Notes under the pieces: model-generated | The model's input: the letters and a program-made list of their open reading frames with translations, nothing else | Databases searched by the model: none | Told to the model about the DNA's origin: nothing | Part shown: positions 1-11,631 of the stretch, piece by piece | Layout of the letters: each line of letters starts with the position of its first letter | How positions within the stretch are numbered: position 1 is the stretch's first letter | Origin: Daphnia carinata | Taxonomy: Eukaryota; Arthropoda; Branchiopoda; Diplostraca; Daphniidae | Direction: 5' to 3' | Assembly: GCF_022539665.2 (NCBI RefSeq) | Contig: NC_081333.1 | Location: 4,207,971 to 4,271,970 of the forward strand | DNA length: 64,000 nt | Program-made: the position numbers and the translations under genes

Positions 1-2
1 GT

Positions 3-989
3 CTCAAGAAAATGAATCCGAAAGGAGCCATCGGGGGAGGAGACGGCCATGGCCGCCAAAGAGCAATGGCTGCCGATGAGAATGAAGACGAAGAGGAAGG
101 GGCAGACAAGGGGTGGATTTGGTTAGGCCGCTCGACGCTCGATCCTGAAGTCCCTCGGCGACCCGTGTCGTCTGCAGCCACGAGGCCCGTCTCTCTGTCA
201 GCCAATCCGGATCCCAGTAATCGATTGAGCGGCATCTCGTACGCCGGCTCGGAGGTGAGCGTGCGAATCGTCGGCAGACCCACCGGCCCCGACGGAAGCC
301 GTCTTTCTTACAAAGCCCAGCTTTGTTTTGAGCCGTTGAAAGACGCTGTGGATGATGACGATATCGATCACATTGGCGATGCCAATCATCCGAATAGCTG
401 GCCGGGATCGGTCGATTCCAAGACTTTCACTAAGAACAACGCGGGCGTGAGTCACCATCACCCCGGAGCGTTGCGGATCACCACCAATCAGCTGGCCGCA
501 GCCGAGGAGCCACTGCTGTCTGACGTTGTCCGTCGACCGAGCAACAATCGACGAGCGGCCAGACGTTCCAGCGAGCAAGACACTCGACGCTACGCCCGTT
601 CTTGGCTGATGGCCGGAGAGGCCATTCCTCGCGATTTCAATTCGAATCCGTCCATCATCACGGACTCTGATGCGGAAGAAGAGCTCGAGCATCAAGCACC
701 CAATTCGAAGAATCTGAAGTTGGAACTGGACGTCGATGATACCGACGAGTACAACGTAGCGACCTTCTTGCGTCACGGAAGCCCCGATATCAAACAGGCC
801 AACATCATCGAAAATCCTCGTTTCTCGCCCACCACGACGTCGACCACCATCGACCCTGAAAACAACACGGAACTGTGCGAGTGCGCTGGCCAATCAGAGT
901 CTGCCCATCAGGCGGCCACGTCTCCATTGGACGTCGACTACGACCGCATCATCTCCTATTTGGGAATACTCAAAGAGACGAGCACTTGA
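3..989 (+). CDS. C-terminal part of an unrecognised acidic, low-complexity protein (5' truncated by the window edge)
   Basis: An open frame enters from the left edge and stops at TGA 987-989. Reading starts in frame at base 3; the first in-frame Met is at 12, but it need not be the true start because nothing in-frame stops translation before the edge. About 328 codons are visible. The sequence is rich in Asp, Glu, Ser and Pro, with an acidic stretch near the start, a WIWLGRS motif, a run of four Asp near residue 115 and a second acidic patch near residue 220. No membrane segment or catalytic motif is visible. Codon usage is GC-richer than the AT-rich flanks, which supports coding. An AT-rich presumed 3' UTR follows. 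It could be the cytoplasmic tail of a larger protein. I do not recognise the family. Confidence 0.7.
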   Translation, partial: LKKMNPKGAIGGGDGHGRQRAMAADENEDEEEGADKGWIWLGRSTLDPEVPRRPVSSAATRPVSLSANPDPSNRLSGISYAGSEVSVRIVGRPTGPDGSRLSYKAQLCFEPLKDAVDDDDIDHIGDANHPNSWPGSVDSKTFTKNNAGVSHHHPGALRITTNQLAAAEEPLLSDVVRRPSNNRRAARRSSEQDTRRYARSWLMAGEAIPRDFNSNPSIITDSDAEEELEHQAPNSKNLKLELDVDDTDEYNVATFLRHGSPDIKQANIIENPRFSPTTTSTTIDPENNTELCECAGQSESAHQAATSPLDVDYDRIISYLGILKETST

Positions 990-3904
990 ATTTTTTAAAA
1001 TCAAATTTTGAAATTAAAAAGAAAAATCTCTGTCCCCCTAATTTCCTCCTCCGCGAGTTCAACAAACTAATAATGTTCGTTTGCACGTGTTATGTCTACG
1101 ACACGCGCGTGAGTAGAAAAATCATGAGTACGCTTAACGACTAAGCATCCGCTCGTTTTCTTCCCCGATTCCGTAAAAAGAGAAAAATCATTTAAAGAAA
1201 AACAAACAAATTTAAAAAAAGGCAAAAAAAGAATTAAAAAATTTCTAGTCACATGTAAAACTCTTTAAAAAAAAAAAACGCGCCATTTTTTTTTATCTAC
1301 CCTCACGCCTGTTCACCTTACATGTAACCTCCGCAAGCAGCTAGCCTGAAGTTATTATTCTAACTTTTTTTTTTGTTTTCTTAATTCTTTATTATTTATC
1401 GTTTCTTGTTTTATTTCTTTTACGATGGAAATTCCTACACACACAATGCACGCTGGTCCATCCCTTTTATACATAAATATTCCCCCCCCCCCTTTTTTTG
1501 GTTTCTTTATAACTAGAAAAGCAGGAGATTAACAAAAGACAAACTAACCTTTGTAATAATTACGTACGTGTGCGTGCTACAATAATTCTCCATGATGCTT
1601 TTTACCTTTCTCACTTCCCTCGAAATTGTTGTTGATTATTCTTTTTTTTTTTATTATTAACGAACTATTGAGACATTCGAATCGATATCAAAGAAGAATG
1701 TTGCAAAAGAAAAGGATAAAAAAACTACCGCTTACATTATTTTCCGTTTTTGGGCTCATCTCCTCCTTATTGAGCCATTTTAAATATCGCCGTGTGTGTA
1801 TGTATAACAACGTGTTTAGCACCGTTCTCTCCCATAGCATCTCAAAAACAACTTAACTAATTTTGAAAGCATAACGCGTATTTGATTGTTTGTTTGTGTG
1901 TGTGTGTATTATTATTTTTTAAAAATCAGAATTCCTCGATCAAAAAAATTGTGTTAGTACACACACGTCCTCGTAAAAACCCGCCCGATTCTCGTATCAC
2001 GTTCATCCCAACAACAACAAAAAGAAATTATGTATTCATTCGCTGTTGCTTTCGTATATATTTATCACTATTAAAAAAAAAACGAAACAAAAATAATAAT
2101 TGCTGACGGACTGGGAAAGGAAAAAGAAAATACGCAAAAAAAGAGATTAACTTGAAGACAAATTAACTTTGTTCATTTGGTTTTCTTGAATTTTGTTTTT
2201 TTAATTTTTGACCTGCCGTCAACCTGTGCACATTATTGACTTTCCTCTTTTTTCCACTATCTCCCCCGCCATTCGGTCGAAACACTCAATACACGCATAT
2301 TTGCCAATCGATCGGAGGTGCTGTGTACGTTGCCCTCATTGTTAGCAATGTAACTAGATTCTGTTTACCTACGGTTTGAAGTGTATGCAAGGAAAAACCG
2401 TGGTTGCATTTCGAGTGAAATTCTATTCCAACCTCGAAATCGATGTCAAACGAGATTACTGGAGGGAAAAGATTCAACCATTGGCGACACTTTGTTACTA
2501 GCAAACAAAGAATTAGAAAAAAAAATAACATTTGACCTATTCTGATATCTCTTTCTTTCTTATCAAGAAAACAAAAACAGAAAAGAGAACACGAAAGAAA
2601 AAGAGAAATCTCGTATTTGTCACGAGCAGCAGACGCATTTCTTCTCTCGTTACCACGTTACAACCGACAAATGAACAACCTTTCTCCACGCTAATTGAGA
2701 ACGAGATTGAATTATGCACGGTCGTGAAATGCATCGTGAACTCGTCGTGACTCTTTGTTTGGTTTGAACTCAAAGAACGTGTTTGAGTCGAATTGCTGTG
2801 TTTTTGTTATTAAAAAAAAAAGTGGGGCACCAGGCCAAATGGCAGATGCCATCTACCGGCAATATTTGTTATCTACGTACCTGACTCACAGTCTCTTTGA
2901 TGGCTTCGTCTTGTGTGTATGGCAATGATTAGATCGAGTCTTTGTATAGCCGTGTAGGAAAACTGTGTCGAATAATTGTATTAAAAAGTCTTAATGTATT
3001 CATTCTGATGAAAGCATTACGGTACAGCTTTTAACGCGTCAGACGAGCCGAAAGAGTTTGGTTGTCTTATTTCGTTGTTGATTGAATCGAGCAGTTTGAG
3101 AGGCTCTTTTATTCTGCGTGGTGTAACAATAGTTCTACCGGAATGTAAACACTAATTCCACAGCATTGCAAAACTCATGATCTGCAAAGGGTCTGCTGAA
3201 TATTGTAGGCCAAAGGTAAGCAATGTGCCATTACACTGATTGCTACTAACGGGATAGCTTTTTTGTAGAGTGTTTTTGTTGATTTAGTGCCAGGACATCA
3301 TGTAGCTCTAGCATTTGTCTATAATGCAACTAACTTTGAAGATGAATGAGCAATTTTTGCTTTGTGGAGTGTGTCAGACTCACAGTTGGAGAGAGATGCA
3401 CTCAACTGGTGCAGAAGAAAAAACCGAGGAGAAAGTAGCTTTTACTGGGACGTTATAACCCACTTTCCTAACCAGTCACAGCCCAGTGGTTCACTTTTCA
3501 GCATTTCAGAATATTTTTGCTTGCAGGAAAGAGAGAAAAGGCTTCAGTGAGAGACTAGGGGGGTTTTAGCTTGTTTGAACAGCTAGAATTCTTTCACTTC
3601 TTTCACTGCACAAGGAGAGACATTTATTCCATTTTCTCTTGTTCTCTTTGCCAGAAAGACAACAATCTGGGTTCCAGTAGTTGGCCAGTTGCTCTTTTGC
3701 CATCCACCAGTCAGGATCTCTCTTCATTGCCTCATGCCAAAGGAGAATTTATACCTTGGATCATCATTTTGCTGATTATGTGCCAGTGAACTTTGCCACT
3801 TGTGGTTGTTACATTTAAGTTTCTGTGTATGTAAGTGTGCTCATCGTTTCTTCATCCTACAACTACATCATCTCAAATCAGTCAAAACAATCCATACTAC
3901 AAAG
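990..3904. other. Intergenic region and probable UTRs
   Basis: AT-rich sequence with many short A and T runs, a C run near 1483-1492, and short TG repeats near 1893. The first kilobase or so is probably the 3' UTR of the gene ending at 989. Splice-like signals occur around 3215 (GTAAGC donor) and 3268 (T-rich acceptor), so a 5' UTR exon of the downstream SPPL3 gene or a noncoding transcript may lie here. No open frame in this stretch looks like real coding sequence. Confidence 0.5.
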
Positions 3905-6016
3905 ATGAAGCCTGGTCTCCCTGCCTCAGTTTCTCCCGCCGAATACCAGTGGTAAAGTAACGCTACTTTTAAAAATCAAAACAAAAGTTCTGTTTTTATT
4001 GTTTATACATCGTAAACCCCCCTTTGTAAAACGAACATGGTTCCTACCTCGGGGTTATATACGTCAGTGTACCAGTAGGTCAGCGGTAGTTATCATGCAA
4101 ACAATGCAAGCCCTCAATAGTAGAGGAAACAGGTTTTGCTTTCAAAGAGCTTGAGGCCAAATCTGCTGTTTGCTGGCCTGAATATTAATTCCATGACCGC
4201 CCGCAACACTATAGTAGTCTGGTTTTGTTTTGTTTTGTTTTGTTTTCGCCGTTCGCTTCCGGGTAAACACCAAATATCCCTTTTCTTCTGTTTTCTCCCA
4301 TTTTTCCAGGGAGGAAATGAGAAAGTGCTCGTTAACGTTTCAATTGGATGACGCTTGCCATTTCTAAATTGCCTTTCATTTTGTAGGGCTTACTCGATTG
4401 TCGATTCGTCGCGAGTTTCTACTTTCCTCATTTCCATCTTGCTCATCGTCTATGGAAGTTTCAGGTAAATCCAGTTTGATTAGTTATTGAATATTTACAA
4501 AAAACAACCACAGATAAGAACCTTTCACAATAATCGTGTGGCTTGTTTCGTTTTACAGATCTTTGAATTTGGAACAAGAAGCTCAAGGCAAACAGTTGGA
4601 AAAAGACAAAGAACGGGCCAGTTTGACGGGCATCACGACGCCCTCAGTTCCGGCTGAACCCAGTACTTATAGCTGTAAATATTAAAGCTCACTTCTTTTT
4701 GATTCGCTGATGTTCTTGTCTTTTACAATCAGATGTTCAGACATTGGATACGATGCAAGCGTTGTGCTTACCGCTTGGCGCATCCGTTTCCCTCCTTGTC
4801 ATGTTCTTCTTCTTTGATTCGATGCAGCTGCTTTTCGCCGTCTGTACGGCCAGTAAGTTTTGCCCTCTCGATCGATAGAACATGGACGGGCTTGTCGCCA
4901 ATTTCGGTTGTTATTCTTCTTTTCTAATCGCATTTTTTATTGCGCAGTTATCGCAACAGTAGCTCTGGCTTTCCTCCTGCTACCGATGTGCCAGTATCTC
5001 AGCCGGCCGTGCACTTCTGGAACAAAGTATGTCGTCTTTTGTGTCAACCGAGAAAATCGGGATTTAAAGATTAATTTCATTTCTTCTACAGTAAAATCTC
5101 GTTTGGCATCTGCGGCCGTTTTACCGGCGCTGAGCTACTTTCGTTCAGCATGGCCCTCACCATCGTTTGCGTCTGGATACTAACCGGTCATTGGCTTTTG
5201 ATGGATGGTAAAAAATGATGGCGATTTCACTTCTGTCATTTTCTGATGTTACATTCGCCTCTTTTAATTATATTCTATTTAGCTATGGGCATGGGTTTGT
5301 GCGTGGCTTTCATCGCTTTCGTCCGGCTGCCCAGTCTGAAGGTGTCGACACTGTTGCTGACGGGCTTGCTGGTCTACGATGTTTTCTGGGTCTTTTTCTC
5401 ATCCTACATTTTCAACGCCAACGTGATGGTCAAAGTGGCGACACGTCCGGCTGAGAACCCAGTTGGCGCCATGGCCAAAAAATTCCATTTTGCTTCGGGG
5501 ATGGCCCGCGACGCGCCCAAACTTTCGTTGCCGGGCAAGCTCGTCTTCCCTAGCATGCATAACGTCGGCCACTTTTCCATGCTGGGCTTGGGCGACATCG
5601 TGATGCCCGGCCTGCTGTTGTGCTTCGTCCTCCGCTACGACGCCTACAAGAAGTCGCAATTGCTCCATTCGGCCGAAACGGGAGTCCCTCCGCCCAACCA
5701 TTTCAACCGAATCACGTACTTCCATTGCTCGCTGATTGGCTACTTTCTCGGCCTGCTGACAGCCACCGTCTCGTCCGAGTTCTTTAAAGCCGCCCAGCCC
5801 GCGTTGCTGTACCTGGTGCCATTTACGCTACTGCCCCTTCTCGTTATGGCCTATCTCAAGGTACAAATAATGGCAAATCTAGTCTTTTGTTTTTAAATGC
5901 CACTCATGATGATTAAATAATAAATTTTTATTGATTTTTTTATTCAGGGTGATTTGAGACGGATGTGGGATGAACCTTTCATCGCTCCCCCGCAACCTAA
6001 ACAACTGCATGTATAA
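3905..6016 (+). CDS. SPPL3: Signal peptide peptidase-like 3, intramembrane aspartyl protease
   Basis: Coding exons: 3905-3951, 4387-4464, 4559-4674, 4733-4852, 4948-5026, 5092-5207, 5283-5860, 5948-6016; total 1203 nt, 400 aa, close to vertebrate SPPL3. The start was chosen because the first exon splices to give [17 protein letters not shown], matching the conserved SPPL3 N-terminus. Multiple hydrophobic membrane segments follow. Catalytic motifs are intact: YD (about residues 217-218, in [11 protein letters not shown]), GLGD (287-290) and PAL (358-360, in [16 protein letters not shown]). The family cleaves type II membrane proteins in the Golgi, including glycosyltransferases. The C-terminus [12 protein letters not shown] is also family-typical. 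Intron 1 (435 bp) holds a GTTTT repeat. The gene converges on SEC14L-A, about 930 bp away. Confidence 0.95.
4221..4246 (+). repeat. GTTTT pentanucleotide microsatellite in SPPL3 intron 1
   Basis: About five uninterrupted copies of GTTTT, read directly from the sequence. Confidence 0.9.
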
Positions 6017-6942
6017 ATATTAAACCTCCTTAGTTTATCTATACGGAGGTATAGCATCTGCATTTTAAATACCTGTGTGTGACTGATATGTGTAGACGAG
6101 AAATCACTGGCGATTTCGCCTAGTGCCGGACTTTTGTCGAAATTTGTGGCTCTGATCGACGAAGAACATTCGATTTCTTTTTAAGACGTTGGACATGAAG
6201 AAAAGAGAAGGTGAATCTTTTTTTTTTTTCGTTTTGGAAACGCAGCGGACTCCTAGTCAAAAGCCCAACAAAAATTGAAGTAGCTAAACTAAACGGTAAG
6301 GGTGGATGGATGCCACACTTGCCCGCATTTTAATACCACACCCTCTTTTTACTCTTTCTCAAATGAAGAACGAACAAAAAATTAATGAAGTCTTACAAAT
6401 AAAACTGCGCAACTCAATGGTAAAACAGGAATATCGCGAATGCAAATGTGCATAAATTAAAGAGTAGAAAAAAAGCGTCCTTTTCATTACTTTTCGATGA
6501 CCTTTTCCTCCTTGGAACTTCAATTCGTTTTTAACTATCCTTGCAACCAGCAACAGATGTATGGACGTTATGTTATATATACTCGTGTGTGATGTTTTTA
6601 TGTTCATTTTCAAGCACCCAACAGATGTTCTCTCTGGACCACAATCAATTCTCTTTTTAGCGAAGTAGAAACTCTGGAAAAGAATCTTTCTCATGTTGTG
6701 TCGAATCTCACAACATCATCCGTTTTCTCTTTTTTTTTTTATTTGGCTCGAAACATTTTGAAGATAATGTAGACATTTCCCTTCGAAACCCTCGTTTTTT
6801 TCCTATGGTTTTGTTGCCCTCCGGAATATGGAAAATATAAAATTAATTGTCTTAAAACTTCTTATTACAGATCCCCCCCCCCCCCCCCCCATTTTGACTA
6901 TTAAACCAATATTCTGATTTCCCGATCCAGTTGTTTTTGCAG
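6017..6942. other. Convergent 3' flanks of SPPL3 and SEC14L-A
   Basis: AT-rich sequence with T runs at about 6218 and 6730 and an uninterrupted C run at about 6872-6890. No convincing coding frame. Presumably the 3' UTRs of both convergent genes. Confidence 0.6.
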
Positions 6943-9513
6943 TTAAATGTTATCCAAGTCAGTGCCGTTTGCGCCCCTCGTCGAAGCTGCTGCTACCGAA
7001 ATCGAATACCAAACCTTCTTGGAGCGAAGGTAACTAAAGTGATTGTCGAACTCGACTACATCTGTTAAGAGGAGAAATATAAATCATCAATTAAACGTAA
7101 TTTTATGTTCGGCTGTGATTTACAGGTTCCAGCCTCGTCGCATTGAATTTCTCCCTCTTCAGCGGCCAAGTGACAATCGACGCGATCATGAGGTACAACG
7201 GGAACTAATTCGCTGTCTTGTTTGTGGTACACAGCAAACGCGATATCGCTGTCTTCCGAGTGAAAATCCCATCTAGTGAATGGATTTCAAATGAGATCAG
7301 GTTACATACTTCTTTTCTACCAATTTAATTGACTGTAAAAAAGTAATTTGTACTTGAGGAGGGCGCCCGCTTCTTTCACTTGAATTTCCAAGTGCTCTTT
7401 GGAGCCGCTAGAAATCGTCAAAGACTTTTTATTAGTCGTATCTGGTTTGCCACTAAAATAGTACGACTTCGGGACCTCTCCTCCCATGTTGACCTATATT
7501 TGACGGCCATAATTTTAGAAGAAGAACTCAAGCGCAAACTAGCAATCAAATTACCATTGTAACGCAGTTTGGATTGCCATCGGGATCGGTTAAAGTTCCT
7601 CCATAGCAGGCGGGTGTTTCTTCGGCAATCACATTTGCCAAAACGACCGGCTTCCACTGCTTGACGTCGTGGCTGAAAATCTGGATCTTATCTCGAGTTC
7701 GCTCGTGCAAGAAGGGCTTTAACATGTTGTAACAAACGTAAAAGATTTTTGGTGCTGCGAGGCAAGACGAAATCGTTTAAAAAACAGAAATAGTCGGTCA
7801 TTCGTTTTGGGGTTAAATCAAGTAGAAGTAGTTCAGCTATATAACTAGCAGCACATACCGTTAACGATTAAAACACGACTAAGAAGCTCAGGGTAATTCG
7901 CTTCGTACACCTGAAGAATTTTGATGGCGGAATCCATAGCTATGGGGAATGAAAGAGGAAGATTTCAAAAGATGCCATGCTATTGATAGTAAAGTAGAAC
8001 ATGTATACCTTGTTTGGTAGTAATGTGCTGCATAGAGAAACCCTCCATGTCAAAGATGATGGTCGATTGCACTATAGCCGTAGGAGAACGTTTGAATTTC
8101 TTGGGATCGGCATGGACTCGGGCGATGCTGCTTTCAACCAGGTAAACGACGTACATGACGTAATCTTTCTTCTTGACTGAACGAAGGATGCCCTTGACGT
8201 CCGACATTCCGTACCGCACAATCCACACTGACAAAAAGAAAACAGAATTCATTTTAAATTTACGGAGGTATTGGTTTATGCTGAAAATTTTCCTTACGAG
8301 GACTTTGCGTCTTGTCGCGACCGACGAAACTAGCCGAGAAGTACTTTTTCAATACTTCCGGCGGTTTGAAATCTTCCCGGATGCTGTCGATTTTGTACTG
8401 GCGGCGCCATTCCAATGACTAGTTTTCACATAGTCAATAATGCAACAGCGACGAGTTAGTCTATTTTATTAATTTATTGATTCCAGGTATATGTTGAACT
8501 TACAGTGCGGAGCATTTTCTCTGCCTTTGGGATGTCGAACTCTCGCGCTAGATTGGAAAACAAGATCGATCATACGTTTGTAAAGGTAATAGTCCTAGCC
8601 AATGTAAACATGTAGCATACCAACGAGCCATCGTATAAGGTAGGCATCGTCTGACTCAGGTAGTTTGCAGTCTTTGACAACCTCACGAAACTGTTAAATA
8701 AAACGATATGGCAAAATCGTGGACATATTATGTAGAGAAAATAGTAAGTAAAAGTTAGATATGGCTGTTTATAGCCGTATCACTATAGTAAACAAAGTTG
8801 ACTCCATGACGTTGATCCACTATCTTTTTTATCATTTGTATTGTTATGTACACCAATGGGTTTGCCCGTTTAAACTTTATTTTTGTTGTTTCAATGATAA
8901 CCACACGTCAATGTTTTTGACAGTTTTCTAATCAAGGCTCTGGTTGTCTGAATCGAACCAACATAAACCGAAATACAGGCTATTACAACAAGCGGTGCTC
9001 GTTTGGCGTCAGTTTTTTATTTCCACGTATACTACCCATCATAAAATAGCTGCAGCCAAGATGTTCTTTAAAAAACTACGGATTTCTCTTGTCTCATAAA
9101 ATGCAAATAGAGAAAGCGTGAAATGCAAGTTAAAGAAATTTAACACGCCCGGTCAGCGAGATGAGCTTCCCATGGACTTGGTGGTAAAGATTTTACGTGT
9201 TTGTAATTGCATTTTGCTAAAATGAAAAAAATATTTGCCATTTTCTGAGAAATAAATTGTAAACAGCTTTTCGATGACTTTCACATTTGATTTACGGTGA
9301 AAAGAGACTGAAATGAAAAAGGACTTTTTCATTTCAGTTGTATTTCAGCTACCACCGTCTTTTATCATAATTCTTAATTGAATTAAACTTCAGAGAACGA
9401 ATTGCGTTCTATAGTTACGAAAACTCATTCCGTACAATTGTAACAATAAAAGAAAAAACATATACCTGTTTCAAAATAGTCTTTTGGTTATCGCTAAACT
9501 GATTGAGATCCAT
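6943..9513 (-). CDS. SEC14L: SEC14-like protein A (CRAL-TRIO + GOLD lipid-transfer protein)
   Basis: Exons, 5' to 3' on the minus strand: 9513-9466, 8690-8621, 8547-8504, 8418-8298, 8227-8009, 7939-7859, 7754-7555, 7493-7354, 7272-7124, 7061-6943; 1191 nt, 396 aa, close to human SEC14L2. Order: short CRAL-TRIO N helix region (MDLNQFSDNQKTILKQ, then FREVVKDC...DDAYLIRWL), CRAL-TRIO lipid pocket (about residues 75-245, with FDMEGFSMQH and YEANYPELLSRV), the YGGTLTDPDGNPNC segment, then a GOLD beta-sandwich (about 270-375, WDFHSEDSDIAFAVY, VVPHDRVDC, VVEFDNHFSYLRSKKVWYSI). The family binds hydrophobic ligands such as tocopherol, squalene or phosphoinositides; the ligand here is unknown. All introns are GT-AG. 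It is the last gene of a six-gene array, and its first intron (775 bp) is the longest in the array. Confidence 0.93.
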
Positions 9514-10970
9514 CTCGTGACAAAGGCACAGCCGTGACTGATTTGAACGCAAGTGCGACCCTTTACTTGATGAATTTTTTCAATGCTTAGCTATTGATAG
9601 TGCCTTGTTTATCCCGCACATCAAGAAGATTAGATTATACCCTTTTGTTTGTCGAACACAGGATAACAAATGCTCGAGTTGTGTATGGCTGGTTTATTCG
9701 ACTTTTATCCGACCTGACGGAGCTGACAGGCCGTTCCATTTCCGCCTCTAACACAGTTATACCAATATAGATTTATGCTAGACGAGAAAACCGCCATAAA
9801 ACCATCGATAAAGGGTTCCTCAGTCCAAAAACGGAGTTTGTATTAACCTGGGACTGGGGCATAGAAGATTATTGACGTCTTGTGCGTTTAATAGCCTTGA
9901 GTTACTTTTTAAAATATCTCTCTCTGTTTTTCTTTCTCCATCGTTACATGCTATTGACAGCTAGAGAATCTCGTTACAGAAATGAAAACTAGATGGCGCT
10001 GTTATTCACTTATGGCTGACGGGTCATCTGTAACAAGCTAACTAAATCGGTGTTGTAATGTGCTAAATTTTGTTGTGTTTTCAAGCATTTTTCACCAGAA
10101 AATTAACAGTAAGTTAGTACAATTTCATATATCTATTGTTATGTACGTCTTGGAAGTGTAGCACTTAAAAAAATTTCCATTTGCATTGAACAGAGTTTGC
10201 ATTTTGAAAGCCATGCAAGTTGCTGACCATAAAAGCAGTGACTACCCATCTCACTGTTTTCCGATATACCATTTCTCACTCAAGTTGGCCTTAATTCAAC
10301 CCACCTCTCCACCTAGAAAGCCTAAAATTACACTAAACAACATTAATCACTTTACTGAAGAAAAGTTGATGAAACGAACTGCACAAGGTGTGCTGGCGCA
10401 TATAGAAGATCAACTAAGATGACAGTTTTTTAAATTGTGTGCCATCACTTAATTCAAGTATTGTTGACTTGACAATAACATTGTTTTAAGTTTAATTATT
10501 AATTTGTTGTCATTCAATTGCAGAGTCTTCTTCCACTTTGTATTGCTTTCCATCAATCATTAATCATCCCATTGATCCAGTCTTCTGCAGCTTCTTTCCT
10601 AGCCAACAGTCAACCAACAACATCTCGAACATCTAGTCATCACAGCTTTTCTGCTTAGCCAGCCATCAACTTTAGACTTCTGCCTCATATCATATTTGAT
10701 AACACCCTTTATCTGGCATATCTCCAAATGAGGTATGCTTTGCCACTGTAGAACTTCGAAATCCTCATCATCGGTTCCCATCTCAACTGTACGGACTCTT
10801 CATCGCCACTCGTACCTGGCGAACCTGTAGAGGTGTCAACCTCATACTATGGTATTTTTAATTTAACCTATCATCTCGTTTTCTGAGTTTTAGTTTAAAA
10901 TTCCTATCGCAGATCTGCCATCATTTCATCATTTCTGCCAAAAATCGCCGTTTTATCAAGTCATCAAGTC
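9514..10970. other. Intergenic region upstream of SEC14L-A; possible noncoding exons
   Basis: No convincing protein-coding frame. Splice-like signals on the plus strand (acceptor with CAATTGCAG at about 10523, donor GAG|GTATGC at about 10737, donor ATG|GTATTT at about 10851, acceptor ATCGCAG at about 10913) suggest a spliced plus-strand transcript leading into the candidate small gene at 10971. These signals are short and could be chance. Confidence 0.3.
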
Positions 10971-11319
10971 ATGCACGCCTACGGAATTCATGACGTAAGT
11001 TACTGGCTTGGCATTACCAATTATTTACTTAATATTCTAATTTATGTTCGCTTTTTAGATGACGTTCACTCCAAGTGATACGAGCAACGTGGAGCGTCCC
11101 TCTCTTCAAAGCAACGTGGAACTTCATTCTTCAATACAACGTGGAACTTCATTCTTCAATACAACGTGGAACTTCATTCTTCAAAGCAACGTGGAACTTC
11201 ATTCTTCAAAGCAACATGGAACTTCATTCTTCAAAGCAACGTGGAACTTCATTCTTCAAAGCAACGTGGACGTCCCATTCTTCTGTGGTATTGCTTGTTT
11301 TGTTTTGCTTGTGAGTTAA
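10971..11319 (+). CDS. Candidate two-exon small gene built on a 25-bp tandem repeat
   Basis: Possible exons 10971-10994 and 11059-11319, joined by a good 64-bp GT-AG intron (GTAAGT donor, CTTTTTAG acceptor). They give a 94-aa frame. The start and intron are inferred; the second exon is open over its whole length. It crosses a minisatellite whose unit is 25 bp, not a multiple of three, so three DNA units make one 25-residue protein period (SNVELHSS..., GTSFF..., TWNFILQ), seen a little over twice. The tail FFCGIACFVLLVS is hydrophobic. All three forward frames are open across the array, so openness alone is weak evidence for coding. The stop lies inside the left terminal repeat of the adjacent element. 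No known family recognised. Confidence 0.28.
11084..11285. repeat. 25-bp minisatellite, about eight units
   Basis: Unit beginning GCAACGTGGAACTTCATTCT with starts at 11111, 11136, 11161, 11186, 11211, 11236 and 11261, plus a degenerate 27-nt unit at 11084. Variants are small (AGCAACG versus TACAACG, one ACATGG). The first and last units both carry CGTCCC in place of the usual middle, so the edge units resemble each other. Confidence 0.95.
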
Positions 11320-11631
11320 CCCGTTGGCTGCCACCCCGTTTGCTCCCTTTTTTTTTGTAGCTTTAGGGACCCGGCCGCGCTGTCCTGCCCGACGGGGTGG
11401 GGCAGTCGCAATGGCCTTTGCCGAAAGGCAAGTAGGCAATGCACCAATAGGGACTTCTCTTTGTTCGATGCAGTGGCGGATTCCGGAGGGTGTGCATTCC
11501 CTGTAATGGTTTCCGTCACTGCATCAGCCCGGACTTGTCTTCGGACAAGTCCTTTCAGTTCGTGGATCCTTCAGACGCGAAGCGTAGTAAGTAGAAAAAC
11601 AACCCAAGGGCGTGGCAGCCAACGGGGTAAC
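11315..11631. mobile_element. Putative 317-bp terminal-inverted-repeat (MITE-like) element
   Basis: The left end GTTAACCCGTTGGCTGCCAC (11315-11334) and the reverse complement of the right end (11612-11631) match at 19 of 20 bases. The interior is GC-rich compared with the flanks, has no transposase, and holds a perfect hairpin with a TTCG loop. No convincing target-site duplication was seen. It could instead be a foldback piece of a larger repeat. Confidence 0.55.
11531..11552 (+). other. 9-bp perfect hairpin with TTCG tetraloop
   Basis: Bases 11531-11539 (GGACTTGTC) pair perfectly with 11544-11552 around the loop TTCG. As RNA this is the C(UUCG)G tetraloop, one of the most stable known. It lies inside the inverted-repeat element. 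Confidence 0.8.

Noticed and set aside
12..12. Met at 12 as the true start of the first gene
   Set aside because: The frame is open to the window edge with no upstream stop, so a start inside the window cannot be claimed.
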